64,000 nt of DNA from Cytophagales bacterium (GTDB taxonomy: Bacteria; Bacteroidota; Bacteroidia; Cytophagales; Bernardetiaceae): assembly GCA_004293815.1 (NCBI GenBank), contig RDZD01000010.1, positions 111,375-175,374 on the forward strand, in the 5' to 3' direction. How positions within the stretch are numbered: the stretch's first letter is position 1; every line of letters starts with the position of its first letter. Made by a program: the position numbers and the translations under genes. Below, in pieces: positions 56,455-64,000 of this stretch. A model generated the notes under the pieces. It saw only the letters and a list, made by a program, of their open reading frames with translations, was not told the DNA's origin and did not search any database.

Positions 56455-57873
56455 ATGCAAAACAGCAGACGTAAATTTATTACTAAAACACTAGTAGCCG
56501 CATTCGGTTTGTCCTTGACTAACCCAATATCGCTTTTGGCTAGTACTTGCGATCATGATTTCAGGAAGCTTGCAGAGAGCTTGTTCTGGAAGATTCGCAA
56601 CGCAAAAAAGCTGAATCAAGAAACTCGCGAGCTGCTCATAAGCAAAATTGCAGCTTATGAAAAAAGAATGTCAGAAGAACAAGTGCCTTCTGGTCTCAGA
56701 CTACCCCTTTCGCTTGTATACTACACGCCCAAAGCGCACGAAATAAATCTTATCAAGGGCTATAAGCCAATAGCTTACTTGCCAAATGTAGATCTTCTTT
56801 ATCACATTGTGCTCGAATACCATCAACGTTGCCAAGCCGAACAGCAAAAAGACCGCCCTCAATTTCACAGAATACCCACTCCTGAAGTGGTTATGGGTAT
56901 TCTCTGTCGTGAAAGCTACTTCTGTACCGACGTGATAGGCGACGGGGGGCAGTCCATTGGCATGTGCCAATTGTACTTTCCTACCGCCAAATATTTGCTC
57001 CAAACACCCAAGTACAAAGATGTTTTTAGTAAGTGTATTTATCTCTACAAAAACACAGAAGGGCAACTGCGGCATGGCATTATAGGCTATACCAAAGACG
57101 AGGTGGTGAGGAATACGGTTTGCTTCGTATATGATTTTTTGCGTTACGGCCAAGAGTTCAAAGCTGACCAAGCCTTTACAGCGATTAGGCGTTATCAAGG
57201 CGGCTCACACAAGTATGCCCGTTCGGTTATTCGCAATATGACCAAATATAGGCTCTTCATAAGCCAAGAACTCAAGGCAGAAATCAGTTACGAAGACTGG
57301 TTGCATAACCAAAGACATTTGTATTTTTGTAGTCCAAGAACCCAAGAAACGTTTGATTTAAAGGAAAATGAAGAATTGAACACCATTTTTAAAGCTACTT
57401 CTCACGCCGCAGCCACCGAAACACTCTATGCTGAACGCGGCGCAATAGATAATGGCTTACTTTTAGATGGCGAATCTATGGCCAATTTTCAGAAGTCAAG
57501 CTTTGAAAGCATTTCATTTGACTATACAGGTTTTCATTTTTACCTTATAAAATCGCCCAATAGGTCGTTGTACGCCTATTTTCAAGAAAATCTTTACGAT
57601 GCGGTACAGTACCACAATACCTGCGCGTCTACACAGGAACACATTATGCTCTACTGCACAGAACTGCATGACAAAGTACCAACACAAATCAACATAACAT
57701 CTAAAGAGCAATTACAGTCAAAACTTAGTCAGCAAGAGGTGGTAAGTACCAACGCAAGAGCATATCAAAAAATTTATATCAACCCTGAGCTGGGTGTTTA
57801 TATGAAAAAAGATGAAGATTTAGATTATCAAATCTTTACAGAGAAGATAATCAGAAGCGGCAAAAATCGCTAG
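56455..57873 (+). CDS. Tat-exported protein with a lytic-transglycosylase-like domain
   Basis: 472 residues. The N-terminus MQNSRRKFITKTLVAAFGLSL is a twin-arginine signal. Residues 140-265 resemble a soluble lytic transglycosylase (lysozyme fold): PEVVMGILCRESYFCTDVIGDGGQSIGMCQLYFPTAKYL has the catalytic glutamate (Glu153 in CRESYF) and the GMCQL (169-173) that normally reads GlmQ. SLT enzymes cleave the glycan strands of peptidoglycan. The fold is only partly visible because the regions around it differ from known families. The last 180 residues contain no domain I recognise. If right, it would be a wall-acting enzyme exported by Tat, which is uncommon. Confidence 0.6.
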   Translation: MQNSRRKFITKTLVAAFGLSLTNPISLLASTCDHDFRKLAESLFWKIRNAKKLNQETRELLISKIAAYEKRMSEEQVPSGLRLPLSLVYYTPKAHEINLIKGYKPIAYLPNVDLLYHIVLEYHQRCQAEQQKDRPQFHRIPTPEVVMGILCRESYFCTDVIGDGGQSIGMCQLYFPTAKYLLQTPKYKDVFSKCIYLYKNTEGQLRHGIIGYTKDEVVRNTVCFVYDFLRYGQEFKADQAFTAIRRYQGGSHKYARSVIRNMTKYRLFISQELKAEISYEDWLHNQRHLYFCSPRTQETFDLKENEELNTIFKATSHAAATETLYAERGAIDNGLLLDGESMANFQKSSFESISFDYTGFHFYLIKSPNRSLYAYFQENLYDAVQYHNTCASTQEHIMLYCTELHDKVPTQINITSKEQLQSKLSQQEVVSTNARAYQKIYINPELGVYMKKDEDLDYQIFTEKIIRSGKNR

Positions 57874-57928
57874 AATACAGATTTTAAAGCTTTCATTAAA
57901 AATATTTTATCTATCTGGGAGCTTTTCT

Positions 57929-57959
57929 TTTGTAGTTGTCAGAAAGTTGCTTAACTTTG
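57929..57959 (+). promoter_or_regulatory. Promoter of rimP-nusA
   Basis: TTTG at 57929-57932 and TAACTTTG at 57952-57959 are separated by 19 bases, an exact match to consensus. Expected transcription start near 57966, which gives an RNA leader of about 80 bases. Confidence 0.88.
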
Positions 57960-57980
57960 CAAAGCAATATGAAGGAAAGA

Positions 57981-58011
57981 CAAAAAAGGGACATTAAATG
58001 TCCCTTTTTTG
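57981..58011 (+). promoter_or_regulatory. Intrinsic-terminator-like hairpin in the rimP leader (possible attenuator)
   Basis: The arms 57981-57995 and 57997-58011 pair perfectly through GGGACATT and AATGTCCC, and the 3' arm ends in TTTTTT. It lies between the promoter and the rimP ATG (58046), so it could stop transcription before the genes. No alternative anti-terminator pairing was worked out. Confidence 0.75.
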
Positions 58012-58045
58012 TTGCTTTAATTTATAACTGGATTGTTCTGAAAAA

Positions 58046-58543
58046 ATGCAACAAGAGATCAAGCAAATTATTGAAAAGCTTTACAACGAGCACATTACCG
58101 AGCAAGAATTGTTTTTGGTTGATGTGGACGTGTTGTGGGCTCAAAAAAAACGCATTACTGTAGTTATAGACAGCGATACGCCACTCACTATTTCACACTG
58201 CGCAGAGGTAAGCCGCAAACTTAACGCCGTTTTGGATGAAGCTATAGCCTCTGAAGAAGCCTATGATTTTGAAGTAACCTCACCTGGTGCAGATAGCCCT
58301 CTGCGTTTGTTTAGGCAGTTTCACAAGCATTTAGGCCGTCAGTTTAAAGTCTTGCTGCGTGATGCTAATACACTCACAGGCAAGCTGGAAGCTATAGAAG
58401 ACAATAATTTGGTTTTTTTGGCTGAGGAAGAGCCTTTGGCTGACCCAAGCAAGAAAAAAACAAAGCCTAAGATGCGACTTGTACCACGTACCGTTCCTTT
58501 TGAGAGTGTTCAAGAGGCTTCAATTATTCTTTCTTTCAAATAA
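58046..58543 (+). CDS. rimP: Ribosome maturation factor RimP
   Basis: 165 residues. RimP helps late steps of 30S assembly. Conserved segments: LYNEHITEQELFLVDVDVLWAQKKRITVVIDSDTPLTISHCAEVSRKLNAVLD and SPGADSPLRLFRQFHKHLGRQFKVLLRD (a modified form of the usual SPG pattern). The C-terminal part has the SH3-like domain. nusA follows by 36 bases, so the two are an operon, as in many bacteria. A terminator-like hairpin is present in its leader. Confidence 0.93.
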   Translation: MQQEIKQIIEKLYNEHITEQELFLVDVDVLWAQKKRITVVIDSDTPLTISHCAEVSRKLNAVLDEAIASEEAYDFEVTSPGADSPLRLFRQFHKHLGRQFKVLLRDANTLTGKLEAIEDNNLVFLAEEEPLADPSKKKTKPKMRLVPRTVPFESVQEASIILSFK

Positions 58544-58579
58544 ATTTTTACCTAGAAATATTAAATTTAAACACCTCGC

Positions 58580-59836
58580 ATGACAACTGACAACGCTGCT
58601 TTGGTAGAGTCTTTTGCAGAGTTTGCAAGAGACAAAAAAATAGACCGTCCCACCATGATTCGCATCTTGGAAGATGTGTTTAGGACGCTCATTAGAAAAA
58701 AATACAATACAGATGATAACTTTGAGGTTATTATCAACTTTGAAAGAGGCCGTAGCGATTTAGAAATTTGGCGTTCACGTGTGATTGTGGCCAATAATGC
58801 CGAAAACTTTGACCCACAAACCCAAATTATGCTTTCTGAAGCACTCAAAGTGTCTGATGACTTTGAAGAGGGAGAAGAGTTTAATGAGCAAATTGCTATT
58901 GACGATTTTGGACGCAGATTGGTTCAAACTGCCCGCCAAACTCTCATACAGCGTGTAAGAGACCTCGAAAAAGATTTGATGTATCAAAAATACAAGGATT
59001 TGGTTGGCGAAATTATTACAGGCGAAGCATATCAAATCCTCAAACGTGAAATTGTGGTGCTAGACAGCGAACGGAAAGAACTTTTCTTGCCAAAAGCAGA
59101 GCAAATCTTTAAAGACCGCTTTAAAAAGGGCGATCCTGTGCGTGCTGTTGTGAGCCGTGTAGACATGAATTCAGGTACGCCGCGCATTATACTTTCGCGC
59201 ACCGCGCCCACTTTCTTGGAAAAACTCTTTGAGAATGAGATTCCTGAAGTGTATGACGGTCTCATTGCTGTGCGCCGCGTGGTACGAGAGCCAGGTGAAC
59301 GCGCCAAAGTGGCAGTAGAGTCGTTTGACGACAGAATAGATCCTGTAGGAGCTTGTGTAGGTATGAAAGGCTCGCGTATACACAGCATTGTGCGCGAACT
59401 GAATAACGAAAACATAGATGTGATCAACTACACTGAAAATATGGAGCTTTATATCACCAGAGCTTTAAGCCCTGCTAAAATCAGCACCATAAAGATTAAT
59501 GCGGAGAATCAACGCGCATCAGTTTATCTCAAAGGAGACCAAATATCCCTCGCTATAGGCAGAGGAGGGCAGAATATACGCCTTGCAGGCCGTTTGGTGG
59601 GTCTTACCATAGATGTGTTCCGAGAAGACGCTGCCGAAGAGGAAGACGAAGATATAGACCTCACAGAGTTTGATGACTCTATAGACGAGTGGATTATTGA
59701 AGCTTTCCGTTCTGTGGGCTTCGACACCGCCCGCAGTATTCTGGACTCCTCGCGTGAAGATATTCTCAAACGCACCGATCTTGAAGAAGAAACGGTTGAT
59801 TTTGTTATAGATATACTACGCAAAGAGTTTGAATAA
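58580..59836 (+). CDS. nusA: Transcription termination/antitermination protein NusA
   Basis: 418 residues. NusA binds RNA polymerase and modulates pausing and termination. Domains in order: N-terminal RNAP-binding (FAEFARDKKIDRPTMIRILEDVFRTLIRKKYN), S1 (VGEIITGEAYQILKREIVVLDSERKELFLPKAEQI), KH1 (GERAKVAVESFDDRIDPVGACVGMKGSRIHSIVRELNNENIDVI) and KH2 (RASVYLKGDQISLAIGRGGQNIRLAGRLVGL). An acidic segment and a C-terminal helical end follow. Length is normal for Bacteroidota. infB, the usual third gene, is missing; a long hairpin follows the stop at once. Confidence 0.97.
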   Translation: MTTDNAALVESFAEFARDKKIDRPTMIRILEDVFRTLIRKKYNTDDNFEVIINFERGRSDLEIWRSRVIVANNAENFDPQTQIMLSEALKVSDDFEEGEEFNEQIAIDDFGRRLVQTARQTLIQRVRDLEKDLMYQKYKDLVGEIITGEAYQILKREIVVLDSERKELFLPKAEQIFKDRFKKGDPVRAVVSRVDMNSGTPRIILSRTAPTFLEKLFENEIPEVYDGLIAVRRVVREPGERAKVAVESFDDRIDPVGACVGMKGSRIHSIVRELNNENIDVINYTENMELYITRALSPAKISTIKINAENQRASVYLKGDQISLAIGRGGQNIRLAGRLVGLTIDVFREDAAEEEDEDIDLTEFDDSIDEWIIEAFRSVGFDTARSILDSSREDILKRTDLEEETVDFVIDILRKEFE

Positions 59837-59884
59837 ACTTCATCCATTAAGCCACGGCTTGAGCCGTGGCTTAATGGATGAAGT
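59837..59884 (+). terminator. Perfect 23-base hairpin directly after nusA
   Basis: The whole 59837-59884 stretch is an inverted repeat with a 2-base centre. It starts one base after the nusA stop codon. T-rich sequence (59894-59910) follows only after a gap, so it is a strong stem with an atypical tail. Confidence 0.7.
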
Positions 59885-60189
59885 ATTTCCTTGAAGTTTT
59901 TATCTTTTTTTGTCTGGCTGCAAAGCTGCTGAATTAACAAAGTCTCGGCTCTTTAGACGGGAATATGTTTCTTGATTGTCAAGACTTGATACTAGATTTT
60001 TTTAACTCTGATTTTGCATTAATACATGCTTGGTTTTTCGCTCAACACCTTGATAAAGAGCAGCAAGATTGAGATGTAAAAAAATAATAATTGGCTTTTA
60101 GACACTTGTTCATTTTCTACAGTCGTAAAGCTGAACCCCAAATCCGTTTGCTATTTTAACAAAACTGTACAAAGCAGTCTGGTACTCCT
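59885..60189. other. Intergenic region between nusA and the TerD-like gene
   Basis: 305 bases without a convincing gene or promoter box. It contains a T-rich stretch after the nusA hairpin and nothing else I can support. Confidence 0.45.
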
Positions 60190-62367
60190 GTGTCTCTGCC
60201 CCATGTTTTTACTGCATTTCACAATACTCTAAAAAAAATATACTTACATTTGGCTTCTGAGGGTATACCGAACTCTATATGGCTTATGAACAACTCTATT
60301 TATGTGAGGCGTAAATATAAACTTTACCTCTCTAAAGGCGATAACAAACTCGCAGACATATACCTTCAAAACTTGCTGAAAAATATAGAGTTTTTAGGAT
60401 TTACATTTTCTAATGAGCTTCTGAGTAGCATTCAAACGCTTTCTGTGTCTCAGCTAACAGATTTTTATACTCAGCTCGTCATTGACTTGAACCAGATAAA
60501 CGGCAACTTTGTAGAGTTCAAGCCAATGTACCCCAACTTTCCGCATCAAGTGCAAGAAATGAGCGAGGAAGAGTTGTATACCAATGCTTTCTGGCACTAC
60601 GTAGGTTCGTGGTTTGGGTGGCGCATCATGCCAGAGTATGAAAAAAAAGAACGCCCACCGTTGCAAGAAAAAAGTACGCTGATAGTGATAGAAGCGGGAA
60701 CAATTGAAGACTTTGAACAAATTTTTACACGTCTGGCCAGTGCCAAAACTTCAATTTCTGATACAGATAAAATTGATGTAGAATGGTTTATAAAATATTA
60801 CGCACAAGACATTCAGAGAATCTGGCCAGCTGAGATTCCGCTCAAAGAAAACCGAGCGTTCTTGGTGAGTTGCATTATGCGCCATGTGCCTATCCAGATG
60901 CAGGCCATGCTTGCGCAATACGCCAAAACTGCTACCGATCTTCTACGCATAGCAACGGCATTCTCCTTGGGTGATGTGAGCTTGGCTTCAAACACCAAGT
61001 TTAAGAACATACCTAGAACCACTCGACGGCTATTTTTAGTTGCTCTAGAGAGTATGAAATCTATTGAAGAGGATATGCTTCGCCATAAAGAAAAATGGAA
61101 AAGGCTGGGCGAAAAGCTTCACCCATTTGAGTATAAAGAGCAGTTCCCTAAGTGTTTTGAAGCTTTTAGTGCTATTCGTAACAATCTGCCTTCCAGTACA
61201 TTTCGGGCTGAGGTGGAGCGTACCATTCTGCAAAATCATATTGAAAAAGCGATAGAAATTCTCAAAAATCGCCCTGGTGAATTTGCCAGACGCTTGGATC
61301 ACCTATTGAGGCTCAGCACCAAACCTAGAGAGCTTTTGGAGAGCTTCCAATCTGTGGCAGAGCGTGTATCTACACCAGTTCTATTACAGCTAATAGCCCA
61401 TTTTAAACACCGCTATTTTAATCAAGAAGTAAGAGCCTTTTTCCCTAAAGGAAACTTGGCCAAAAGTTATATAATGCCCTACAATTTGCAGGCAATGGAT
61501 CCTGAGCTTTGTTTGAAGGTAGTTGAAATTTGCCAAGAAAGTCTTGTGAATAAATTCAAAAGTTATCCACCTCTTGGCAATGTGTATGTGAGTGATGCAC
61601 TTAAAATGTATCATGTGCCATTTGGTCAGTGTTCAGCCTCAAAAGCCTTCAAGACTGTGGCGAGGGGCAGTCGTGTGGCTATGCCCGAAGCTGACACTAT
61701 ACGCTTCTTTATTTATTGGCAAGATGGCAAAGAGCGCGCTGACATAGATCTTTCAATACTTGCTTTAAACGAAAATAGCCGTGATGTCATGACTATAGCC
61801 TACTACAATATGAAAGAGGTAGGGGCGCACCACAGCGGCGATATTGTATCTGCGCCAGATGGTGCATCAGAGTTCATTGACTTGCATGTGCCCTCTTGTC
61901 TCGCAAGAGGCATACGTTATGCGATGATGACAGTGCAGATGTTTACTGAACAGTCATTCAGTGAGTTACCTATTTGTTTTGCAGGTTTTATGGCACGGCA
62001 ACATCCCGATAGTGGCGAAATCTATGAGCCATTGACTGTTATTAATAAATTTGATCTCACTGGCAACAGTCGCACGAGCATTCCCTTAATTTTGGATATT
62101 GAAAAACAGCATGTTATCTGGGTTGATGCCGCACTCAAAGTAGATCTCTTGTCTACCAATAATGTGAGCTCCAATAAACGTGCGCTGAGTCGCCTCAACA
62201 AGGGAATGATAAGTTTAATCAAGCCGAATCTCTATGATTTGGTTGATTTGCACATCCGAGCACGCGGAAAAAAAATTTTGGATATCGAAGAAGCAAACAC
62301 TATCTTTGCACTAGATAGTGGCGTTAGGCCCACTGATATTGATGTTTGGACATCGGATTATCTTTAA
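60190..62367 (+). CDS. TerD-like stress protein (MXAN_6230/SCO0854-type)
   Basis: 725 residues starting at GTG (60190). The first 450 residues are mostly helical and of unknown role. From about 465 to 620 the sequence resembles a TerD domain: MPEADTIRFFIYWQDGKERADIDLSILALNENSRD with the DIDLS calcium-loop signature at about 518, HHSGDIVSAPDGASEFIDLHVPSCLARGIRYAMMTVQMFTEQSFSELPICFAGFMAR, and EPLTVINKFDLTGNSRTSIPLILDIEKQHVIWVDAAL. TerD proteins belong to the tellurite/chemical-stress Ter systems. Related proteins carry a RING domain, which I do not see here. No other ter gene is in the window, so its partners are unknown. Confidence 0.6.
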   Translation: MSLPHVFTAFHNTLKKIYLHLASEGIPNSIWLMNNSIYVRRKYKLYLSKGDNKLADIYLQNLLKNIEFLGFTFSNELLSSIQTLSVSQLTDFYTQLVIDLNQINGNFVEFKPMYPNFPHQVQEMSEEELYTNAFWHYVGSWFGWRIMPEYEKKERPPLQEKSTLIVIEAGTIEDFEQIFTRLASAKTSISDTDKIDVEWFIKYYAQDIQRIWPAEIPLKENRAFLVSCIMRHVPIQMQAMLAQYAKTATDLLRIATAFSLGDVSLASNTKFKNIPRTTRRLFLVALESMKSIEEDMLRHKEKWKRLGEKLHPFEYKEQFPKCFEAFSAIRNNLPSSTFRAEVERTILQNHIEKAIEILKNRPGEFARRLDHLLRLSTKPRELLESFQSVAERVSTPVLLQLIAHFKHRYFNQEVRAFFPKGNLAKSYIMPYNLQAMDPELCLKVVEICQESLVNKFKSYPPLGNVYVSDALKMYHVPFGQCSASKAFKTVARGSRVAMPEADTIRFFIYWQDGKERADIDLSILALNENSRDVMTIAYYNMKEVGAHHSGDIVSAPDGASEFIDLHVPSCLARGIRYAMMTVQMFTEQSFSELPICFAGFMARQHPDSGEIYEPLTVINKFDLTGNSRTSIPLILDIEKQHVIWVDAALKVDLLSTNNVSSNKRALSRLNKGMISLIKPNLYDLVDLHIRARGKKILDIEEANTIFALDSGVRPTDIDVWTSDYL

Positions 62368-62372
62368 AAAAT

Positions 62373-62450
62373 AAAAAGAGGGCTATTTAGCAGCTTCCTT
62401 CTCTCCCCATTCTATGGTTGAATTAGCGGCTAAGCTTTCCCTCTTTTTTT
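62373..62450 (+). terminator. Terminator after the TerD-like gene
   Basis: AAAAAGAGGG (62373-62382) pairs with CCCTCTTTTT (62439-62448) with an inner TTAGC/GCTAA pairing, and ends in a T run to 62450. The first arm begins 6 bases after the stop codon. Confidence 0.6.
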
Positions 62451-62490
62451 GTTGTTTAGGGCGCACCTAATGCGCCCTAAACAACAAAAA
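62446..62490. terminator. Second hairpin, overlapping the TerD-like terminator
   Basis: Perfect 20-base arms (62446-62465 and 62471-62490) surround a 5-base loop. It ends exactly at the last base before the convergent aminotransferase stop codon and shares the T run with the hairpin to the left. Confidence 0.6.
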
Positions 62491-63777
62491 CTAAGACTTG
62501 GTCAATGCTTCAATACCTGTTACAAGTCTGTCTAAATCTGCCAAAGAAGTATAAAGGTGAGGTGTTACCCGAACTCCTTTAATGTTTTCCCAGGTGATGG
62601 CAACTGTGTGGATTTTGTATTTATTGAACAAAAACTGATCGACTTCACTAGGTTCCTTACCTTCAATCGCGAACATAGCCAATGCACAAGAATATTGTGG
62701 CTTAAGCGAAGTCAAAAGCTTGACACGTGGCATTTGAGCTACTTTTTCAGCCCAATAGTTTTTCAAAAACCTTAGACGGGCTTCTTTGCGTTCTGCACCA
62801 ATAAAATCATGAAAATTAATGGCGTGGCCAATGGCCTGCTCAATAGCGATGGAGCGTGTCCCTAAGTGCTCAAATTTTTTGATATCCTCTCCTTCGGGCT
62901 CTACTGCGCCAAAAAGTGGCCATATTTTTTTGATAAGTGGTTTACGCACATACAAAAGCCCTGACCCAAAAGGTGCGCAAAGCCATTTGTGCAGACTAGT
63001 ACCGAGATAGTCCGCATCTAAATCAGGTATTTTAAAATTGATTTGCGCAAATGAATGGGCGGCATCTACTAGAACTTCTATGCCGCGTTTATGCGCCATA
63101 TTAGCAATTTTTCGGGCTGGTAGTATCTGACCAGTCCAGTTAATCATGTGTGTGATTTGAACCAGCTTTGTTTTTTCAGTAAACTGCTCTTCAAATTTTT
63201 CAAGTACGTACTTATCATCTTCTGTTGGCAAGTCTAAATCTACCCACTTGAGAACAATACCGTCACGGAGTACGCGCTGTTTCCACGCTTGAATCATATT
63301 GGGATAGTCTTGTTTGGTAAGTACCACCTCATCACCACGCTGTAGAGGCAAACCAAAAATGATGGTTTCTAAAGACTCTGAAGAGTTGCGATTGATAGCG
63401 AGTTCTTCGGGCAGACAGCCAGCCAAACGAGCCAAATTCATGCGAAGTGCTTCTCTGTTAGCATCTAAAACACGCCACATGTAATAGGTAGGAGCCTCAT
63501 TAGAGAGTCGATTATAACTCTCAACGGCCTCCTGAACCACACGTGGTGAGGGGCTAACCCCCCCGTTATTGAGGTTGATTAGGTTAGGCGAGGTGGTAAA
63601 TGCCTGCCGTACCTCATACCAAAATGCTTCATCAGAAGCTACCTCTTGAGGTTTCCATGTTGCCACACGCTCAGCAGCTTTGAGCATCTGTGGGCTTAGA
63701 ACAGTACTGACAGTGCCAAAGGCTGTACCGCCTACAACGGCACCGAGCTTTTGAATAAAACTTCTTCTGCTAGGCAT
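62491..63777 (-). CDS. Tat-exported class V aminotransferase (isopenicillin N epimerase-like)
   Basis: 428 residues from the ATG at 63777; the frame opens earlier at 63816. The N-terminus MPSRRSFIQKLGAVVGGTAFG is a twin-arginine signal, followed by a PLP-dependent class V aminotransferase fold. Lys264 in YLGTSLHKWLCAPFGSGLLYV is the PLP lysine and Asp238 in VLVDAAHSFAQINF the pyridine-nitrogen aspartate. Related enzymes include isopenicillin N epimerase and cysteine desulfurases. PLP enzymes with Tat signals exist because the cofactor is bound before export. Substrate unknown. It is convergent with the TerD-like gene and the two share a hairpin. Confidence 0.85.
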   Translation of the reverse strand: MPSRRSFIQKLGAVVGGTAFGTVSTVLSPQMLKAAERVATWKPQEVASDEAFWYEVRQAFTTSPNLINLNNGGVSPSPRVVQEAVESYNRLSNEAPTYYMWRVLDANREALRMNLARLAGCLPEELAINRNSSESLETIIFGLPLQRGDEVVLTKQDYPNMIQAWKQRVLRDGIVLKWVDLDLPTEDDKYVLEKFEEQFTEKTKLVQITHMINWTGQILPARKIANMAHKRGIEVLVDAAHSFAQINFKIPDLDADYLGTSLHKWLCAPFGSGLLYVRKPLIKKIWPLFGAVEPEGEDIKKFEHLGTRSIAIEQAIGHAINFHDFIGAERKEARLRFLKNYWAEKVAQMPRVKLLTSLKPQYSCALAMFAIEGKEPSEVDQFLFNKYKIHTVAITWENIKGVRVTPHLYTSLADLDRLVTGIEALTKS

Positions 63778-63816
63778 TTCGGTATAATGGATTAGAAAAT
63801 GATAAAACAAACACAA

Positions 63817-63920
63817 AAAGCAGTGGGTTTAACCCTCTTCTTCTAAAAAAAAGTAATATGCAAATAAAAATCTTATCTTAGACAGATTTACTCAAAAAAA
63901 GCACTCTATTTTTCACATTA
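63817..63920. other. Upstream region of the aminotransferase gene
   Basis: AT-rich stretch with no gene. A promoter for the minus-strand gene should lie here, but no good TAnnTTTG box was found. Confidence 0.35.
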
Positions 63921-63991
63921 CTAATAACAAAACTATAGCCTCACAAACACTATTTTGTATAGTGTATTATGAGGCTAAGGTTTGTTATTAG
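63921..63991. repeat. Long nested inverted repeat at the window end
   Basis: Outer arms of 22-23 bases (63921-63943 and 63970-63991, nearly perfect) enclose an inner perfect 7-base hairpin (63947-63953 and 63959-63965). It is either a terminator of a gene beyond the window or a palindromic repeat; the right edge prevents a decision. Confidence 0.6.
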
Positions 63992-64000
63992 GGATATTTA

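Noticed and set aside
56701..57198. 165-residue minus-strand frame inside the transglycosylase-like gene
   Set aside because: A shadow of the plus-strand gene with a valid Tat signal and SLT-like motif.
57936..58163. 75-residue frame through the rimP leader hairpin
   Set aside because: It starts inside the promoter and runs into rimP in another frame; no sign of real coding.
1..64000. CRISPR array, IS element or prophage
   Set aside because: No spaced direct repeats, transposase, integrase, capsid or terminase genes are visible.

Overview
This window looks like ordinary chromosome from a member of the Bacteroidota, most likely the Cytophagia. The evidence is a type IX secretion sortase (PorU), DUF3078 and DUF3108 proteins, TPR-SpoIIE phosphatases, a ParC without a GyrA box, and a CrtZ hydroxylase. 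Several promoters fit the Bacteroidota consensus TTG-N19-TAnnTTTG, including those before tRNA-Tyr/tuf, rpsF, rplC and rimP. Shine-Dalgarno sequences are weak or absent. I see no rRNA, IS element, prophage or CRISPR array. The genus cannot be read from the sequence.

Layout. 1-9.8 kb: a GNAT-SET gene pair, a ChaN-like protein, a PIG-L deacetylase, a second GNAT, a cytosolic TPR-SpoIIE phosphatase, and DUF4340-like and DUF2167 membrane proteins. 10.1-11.9 kb: tRNA-Tyr, tRNA-Gly, tRNA-Thr and tuf in one transcription unit. 12-24 kb: a membrane TPR-SpoIIE phosphatase, an MscS channel, two small exported proteins, priA, fabH, mreB, a CcmE-like protein with a CxxxY motif, and an exported hydrolase. 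24-34.8 kb: parC, rpsF-rpsR-rplI, a DUF3108 protein, porU and an exported TPR protein. 34.8-42.6 kb: a flippase, a lipoprotein, a DUF255 thioredoxin-fold protein with an HMA-domain partner, a hydrolase, a DUF3078 protein and crtZ. 42.6-48.9 kb: rplC-rplD-rplW, kup, a Crp/Fnr regulator and guaA. 49-56 kb: a small Lys/Cys-rich exported protein, an MFS transporter, a PlsC-like acyltransferase, a large membrane protein, a 186-residue unknown and a Tat-type phosphatase-superfamily protein. 56-64 kb: a Tat-type lytic transglycosylase-like protein, rimP-nusA, a TerD-like protein and a Tat-type class V aminotransferase.

How the genes work together. Most genes are single units or short operons, often convergent and separated by strong hairpins. 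Several conserved housekeeping clusters are broken. tuf lacks secE-nusG-rplK. rplCDW lacks rpsJ before it and rplB after it. rimP-nusA ends in a hairpin without infB, and mreB lacks mreCD.

The best leads for something new are the overlapping GNAT-SET pair, in which a GNAT domain usually fused to a nitrilase-type hydrolase is followed by a SET methyltransferase; an intrinsic-terminator-like hairpin in the rimP-nusA leader; the TerD-like protein standing alone; the Tat-type transglycosylase-like protein; and the Lys/Cys-rich mini-protein. I do not see a clear, complete new defence or mobile system here.
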